The notes under the pieces were generated by a model. That model was not told the origin of the DNA, did not search any database, and worked only from the letters and a program-made list of their open reading frames with translations. From Pseudomonadota bacterium (GTDB lineage Bacteria > Pseudomonadota > Gammaproteobacteria > Burkholderiales > Burkholderiaceae_C), in assembly GCA_023418355.1 (NCBI GenBank), contig JAEZZU010000368.1, positions 1 through 8,227 of the forward strand: a stretch of DNA of 8,227 bases, in the 5' to 3' direction. This document shows, one piece after another, positions 6,016 through 8,227 of this stretch; positions within the stretch are counted from its first letter, which is position 1, and the number at the start of each line of letters is the position of its first letter. The position numbers were made by a program, and so were the translations under genes.

Positions 6016-6047
6016 AAGAAAGCACCTGCGCAAGGTGCTTTCTTTTT
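6016..6047 (+). terminator. intrinsic terminator, possibly bidirectional
   Basis: AAGAAAGCACCT (6016-6027) pairs perfectly with AGGTGCTTTCTT (6033-6044) around a 5-base GCGCA loop and runs into a T-tract (6043-6047). It ends the I78 lipoprotein transcript. An A-run on the other side (6010-6014) gives a weaker T-tract for minus-strand transcription, so it may also terminate the convergent hemW operon, whose stop codon is at 6064. Confidence 0.9.
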
Positions 6048-6063
6048 ATGAGCATCTGGCTAA

Positions 6064-7314
6064 TTAGTCATCTGCCAGGAACAGCTCCTGCAGATCACTC
6101 AAAAAGTCAAAACCCCGCTCCGTAGGCTGCACATGGCCGCCCTGCCTGGTGATCAGGCCCTTGCGCAGTGCTTCATCCAGCGCAGACTGGATAGTGCTGA
6201 TGGGCAGGCCCGTGCGGTCCAGATAGTCCTGAATCGCAAAGCCACCGCGCAGGCGCAGCGCGTTGAGCATGTACTCAAACGGCAAATCCTTGCGGCGCAC
6301 GTCCTCGTCACTGGCCAATGCGCGACCTGCCAAGGCCGCATCCATATAGCGCTGCGGGTCGCGAAGCTTCACCTGGCGCACGATGCGGTGCGCAAAGCTG
6401 AGCTTGCCATGCGCGCCGGCGCCAATGCCCAAATAATCACCAAACTGCCAGTAGTTGGTGTTGTGAAAGCACTGGTGGCCCTCGCGCGCATAGGCCGAGA
6501 TTTCATAGCGCTGCATGCCTGCGGCACCTGTCATGGCCGTTATGCGGTCCAGCATGTCATAGGCCGTGTCTTCTTCCGGCACCACGGGCGGGTACTTGGC
6601 GAAGTAGGTGTTCGGCTCAATCGTCAGGTGGTAAATCGAGATATGCGGGGGCTTGAAGCTCAGCGCTGTCTCCAGGTCCTGCACCAGATCGGCCTCGGTC
6701 TGCCCCGGCAGGGCATACATGATGTCGAGGTTGAAGGTCTCGAACGATTCCGCAGCCTCCTGCACCGCAGCACGCGCCTGCGCACCATCGTGCACACGGC
6801 CCAGTGCCTGGAGGAAGCGGTCGTCAAAGCTTTGCACGCCAATCGACAGGCGCGTCACGCCCGCATGGCGGTAGGCCTTGAAGCGTTCTTTCTCGAAAGT
6901 ACCGGGGTTGGCCTCCATGGTGATTTCGCAGTCTGGCTCCATGCGCAGGCGCGCACGCAGACCACCAATCAACTGGTCAATGCTTTCCGGGCTGAACAGG
7001 CTGGGGGTGCCGCCACCGATGAACACGCTGTGCACCGTGCGGCCCCAGATCAGGGGCAGGCTGGCTTCCAGATCGGCCATCAGCGCATCGATATAGCGCT
7101 GCTCGGGCACGCCGCCTTCAGACAGCCCACGCTGCTCGTGCGAGTTGAAGTCGCAGTACGGGCATTTCTTGAGGCACCACGGCAGGTGGATGTACAGCGA
7201 CAGCGGTGGCAGCGCCGGCAAGGCCAGCGTGCCCATGCGCATGTAGTGCTGCACGTCCTTGGGGGCCTGGCCCAACTGCGGCTCAGCGCCTGCGGGAAGA
7301 ATCGGAATGCTCAT
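6064..7314 (-). CDS. hemW: HemW, radical SAM haem chaperone (416 aa)
   Basis: HemW is a radical SAM protein that binds haem and delivers it to respiratory enzymes; it was long mis-annotated as oxygen-independent coproporphyrinogen III oxidase (HemN-like, YggW). Cys47, Cys51 and Cys54 in IHLPWCLKKCPYCDFNSH form the CxxxCxxC site for the 4Fe-4S cluster. GGGTPS (100-105) is the SAM-binding glycine motif. ITMEANPGT, LSIGVQSF and the HNTNYW motif (284-289) follow in family order, with the HemW C-terminal domain after about 320. At 416 residues it is longer than E. coli HemW (about 378) because of a roughly 35-residue N-terminal extension, so the true start could be Met25 or Met27. It begins 13 bases after the rdgB stop codon; rdgB-hemW is a conserved operon in proteobacteria. 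Confidence 0.95.
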   Translation of the reverse strand: MSIPILPAGAEPQLGQAPKDVQHYMRMGTLALPALPPLSLYIHLPWCLKKCPYCDFNSHEQRGLSEGGVPEQRYIDALMADLEASLPLIWGRTVHSVFIGGGTPSLFSPESIDQLIGGLRARLRMEPDCEITMEANPGTFEKERFKAYRHAGVTRLSIGVQSFDDRFLQALGRVHDGAQARAAVQEAAESFETFNLDIMYALPGQTEADLVQDLETALSFKPPHISIYHLTIEPNTYFAKYPPVVPEEDTAYDMLDRITAMTGAAGMQRYEISAYAREGHQCFHNTNYWQFGDYLGIGAGAHGKLSFAHRIVRQVKLRDPQRYMDAALAGRALASDEDVRRKDLPFEYMLNALRLRGGFAIQDYLDRTGLPISTIQSALDEALRKGLITRQGGHVQPTERGFDFLSDLQELFLADD

Positions 7315-7327
7315 GCGTGCAGTCGTC

Positions 7328-7930
7328 CTATGCCAGCCAGCTGTGCTTGAGCAGCTCCATCATGGCGCGCGTGCTGCGGCCGCGGTGGCTGTGGCCGTTC
7401 TTGAACTCAGGTTCCATCTCGGCAAAGGTCTTGCCAATTTCAGGAATGATGAGCACGGGGTCAAAACCAAAGCCATTCGTGCCACGACGTTCCTTGGCAA
7501 TCTCCACATTCACGCGGCCCACGGCGATCAGGGGCTCGGGGTCCTTGGGGTGGCGCACGCCCACCAGGGTACTCACCATGGCTGCCTTGCGGTTGGCATG
7601 GGGTGCCAGGTTTTCCAGCAGGCAGGTCACGTTGTTGGCATCGCTCTTTTCGTAGCCGTAGTGCGTGCAGTAGTAGGCCGTATCCACGCCGGGCAGGCCT
7701 CCAAAGGCTTCCACGCACAGGCCAGCATCGTCGGCAATCGCGGGCAGGCCGGTTTTTTCCGCCGCAAAGCGTGCCTTGCTCAGGGCGTTTTCCACGAAGG
7801 TGCCATAGGGCTCGGGCGCTTCGCCTTGGAACAGATCACCCTGGCAGATCAGCTCTACGCCCAAAGGCGCAAACATGGATTGCAATTCGGCCAGCTTGCC
7901 GCGGTTGTTGGAAGCGAGAACAATTTTCAT
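7328..7930 (-). CDS. rdgB: RdgB/HAM1 non-canonical purine NTP pyrophosphatase (200 aa)
   Basis: RdgB hydrolyses dITP, ITP and XTP to their monophosphates plus pyrophosphate, keeping deaminated purines out of DNA and RNA. The N-terminal substrate-binding motif SNNRGKLAEL (7-16), the IADDAGLCVEAFGGLPGV segment (65-82) with Asp67/Asp68 aligning with the catalytic pair Asp68/Asp69 of E. coli RdgB, NGFGFDPV (152-159) and SHRGR (181-185) are all present in family order. Length is normal (E. coli about 197). Small changes from the usual pattern include Ala in place of Ser in ADD-S-G and Ser in place of Ala after SHRGR; neither removes a key residue. The start ATG 7930-7928 matches the family N-terminus MKIVLAS, although no strong Shine-Dalgarno precedes it. 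It is the first gene of an operon with hemW. Confidence 0.96.
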   Translation of the reverse strand: MKIVLASNNRGKLAELQSMFAPLGVELICQGDLFQGEAPEPYGTFVENALSKARFAAEKTGLPAIADDAGLCVEAFGGLPGVDTAYYCTHYGYEKSDANNVTCLLENLAPHANRKAAMVSTLVGVRHPKDPEPLIAVGRVNVEIAKERRGTNGFGFDPVLIIPEIGKTFAEMEPEFKNGHSHRGRSTRAMMELLKHSWLA

Positions 7931-7935
7931 GAATC

Positions 7936-7983
7936 AAATATGGCCCTAGCGCTTGGAACTAAAGCGCTAGCAGCTCTCTTATT
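7936..7983. repeat. palindromic intergenic repeat (Comamonadaceae-type)
   Basis: CTAGCGCTT (7946-7954) pairs perfectly with AAGCGCTAG (7962-7970) around a 7-base spacer, within a longer A/T-bordered unit that includes AGCTCTC. I recall this core as a highly repeated intergenic element in Comamonas, Acidovorax and relatives. It sits immediately upstream of rdgB, so it lies in that gene's 5' region. The degenerate copy at 5956-5996 shares AGCTGC, GCGCTT and GCTAG. Confidence 0.65.
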
Positions 7984-8053
7984 TAGAAGCTTTGCAAGCC
8001 AAGCTTGCCATGGGAAAGGTGCTTAGTGTGCGCCAAAGTGCAAGCCCATATGC

Positions 8054-8067
8054 CGCAGTGCACTGCG
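8054..8067. repeat. 14-bp perfect palindrome after the partial unknown gene
   Basis: CGCAGTGCACTGCG is a perfect palindrome starting 7 bases past the minus-strand stop codon at 8074. There is no T-tract after it, so it is not a standard terminator. A smaller hairpin GCAAGC-CAA-GCTTGC (7994-8008) lies closer to rdgB. No further gene is visible between 7931 and 8073. Confidence 0.4.
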
Positions 8068-8073
8068 CAGCGC

Positions 8074-8227
8074 TCAGTGCCTGCGACTGGCCGAACGCTG
8101 TATGGCCGCGTTGATCTCGGCAATATTGCGCTCGATTTCTGCCTCATCAAGCGGATCGTCCAGGGTGTCCAAATCGTGCTGGGACTGAATGGTGCTGGCA
8201 AAGCGCTCATGCACCAGGTCAGTATCG
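8074..8227 (-). CDS. unrecognised protein, C-terminal 50 residues
   Basis: The minus-strand frame is open from the window edge to TGA at 8076-8074. It gives a plausible hydrophilic protein end with an acidic stretch (HDLDTLDDPLDEAEIERN) that looks helical, followed by IAEINAAI and a basic tail RSASRRH. I do not recognise the family. It is not the end of RNase PH, which sits upstream of rdgB in many relatives as I recall. Alternative frames here, such as a minus-strand frame rich in Trp, Pro and Arg (8210-7983), look like shadows. It is co-oriented with rdgB but separated by about 143 bp that contain the repeat and palindromes, so it is probably a separate transcript. Confidence 0.6.
   Translation of the reverse strand, partial: DTDLVHERFASTIQSQHDLDTLDDPLDEAEIERNIAEINAAIQRSASRRH

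Noticed and set aside
6064..7314. Calling this gene hemN (coproporphyrinogen III oxidase)
   Set aside because: The HNTNYW motif, the PWCLKKCPYCDFNSH context and the rdgB neighbourhood fit HemW; true HemN is longer and differs around the cysteine motif.
6133..7350. Plus-strand 405-codon frame opposite hemW
   Set aside because: Shadow of hemW; the minus strand carries the CxxxCxxC and HNTNYW motifs.
7259..8026. Plus-strand 255-codon frame opposite rdgB
   Set aside because: Shadow of rdgB with no family resemblance, and it runs through the intergenic repeat.

Overview
The window looks like chromosomal DNA of a beta-proteobacterium of the family Comamonadaceae, most likely Comamonas or a close relative. 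I base this on the high-GC coding style, the rdgB-hemW gene pair, and two copies of an intergenic palindrome (core TAGCGCTT...AAGCGCTA) that I recall as abundant in Comamonas/Acidovorax/Delftia-type genomes. This is a judgement from memory, not a database result.

Layout. (1) Bases 1-121 hold the 3' end of an ISL3-family insertion sequence (last 37 transposase residues and right terminal end). It stops a few bases past the stop codon of a small unknown gene (132-350, minus). (2) A minus-strand pair follows: a 739-residue EF-hand protein with a C-terminal membrane anchor (1813-4032), whose stop codon overlaps the start of an amidase-signature hydrolase (494-1816). A strong hairpin (440-472) lies just after the amidase. 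(3) A 271-bp divergent intergenic region contains several inverted repeats and a TTGACA box. (4) On the plus strand come a multispanning membrane protein with a DUF2628-like N-terminus and a C-terminal SPOR domain (4304-5497), then a small lipoprotein with an I78-type peptidase inhibitor domain (5630-5947). (5) A degenerate repeat copy and a strong terminator (6016-6047) separate these from the convergent minus-strand operon rdgB-hemW (7930 down to 6064). (6) A second, well-preserved palindromic repeat lies upstream of rdgB. The window ends with the last 50 codons of an unrecognised minus-strand gene.

How the genes relate. rdgB and hemW are housekeeping genes: clearance of non-canonical purine nucleotides, and a radical-SAM haem chaperone. 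The EF-hand protein, the SPOR protein and the lipoprotein are all predicted envelope proteins. The first two are divergently arranged and could share a control region. The amidase has no signal peptide and belongs to the amidase-signature family, so it should not be equated with the peptidoglycan amidases that work with SPOR proteins. I see no phage, CRISPR, toxin-antitoxin or recognisable defence system. The least-characterised items are the EF-hand membrane protein and its divergent SPOR neighbour.
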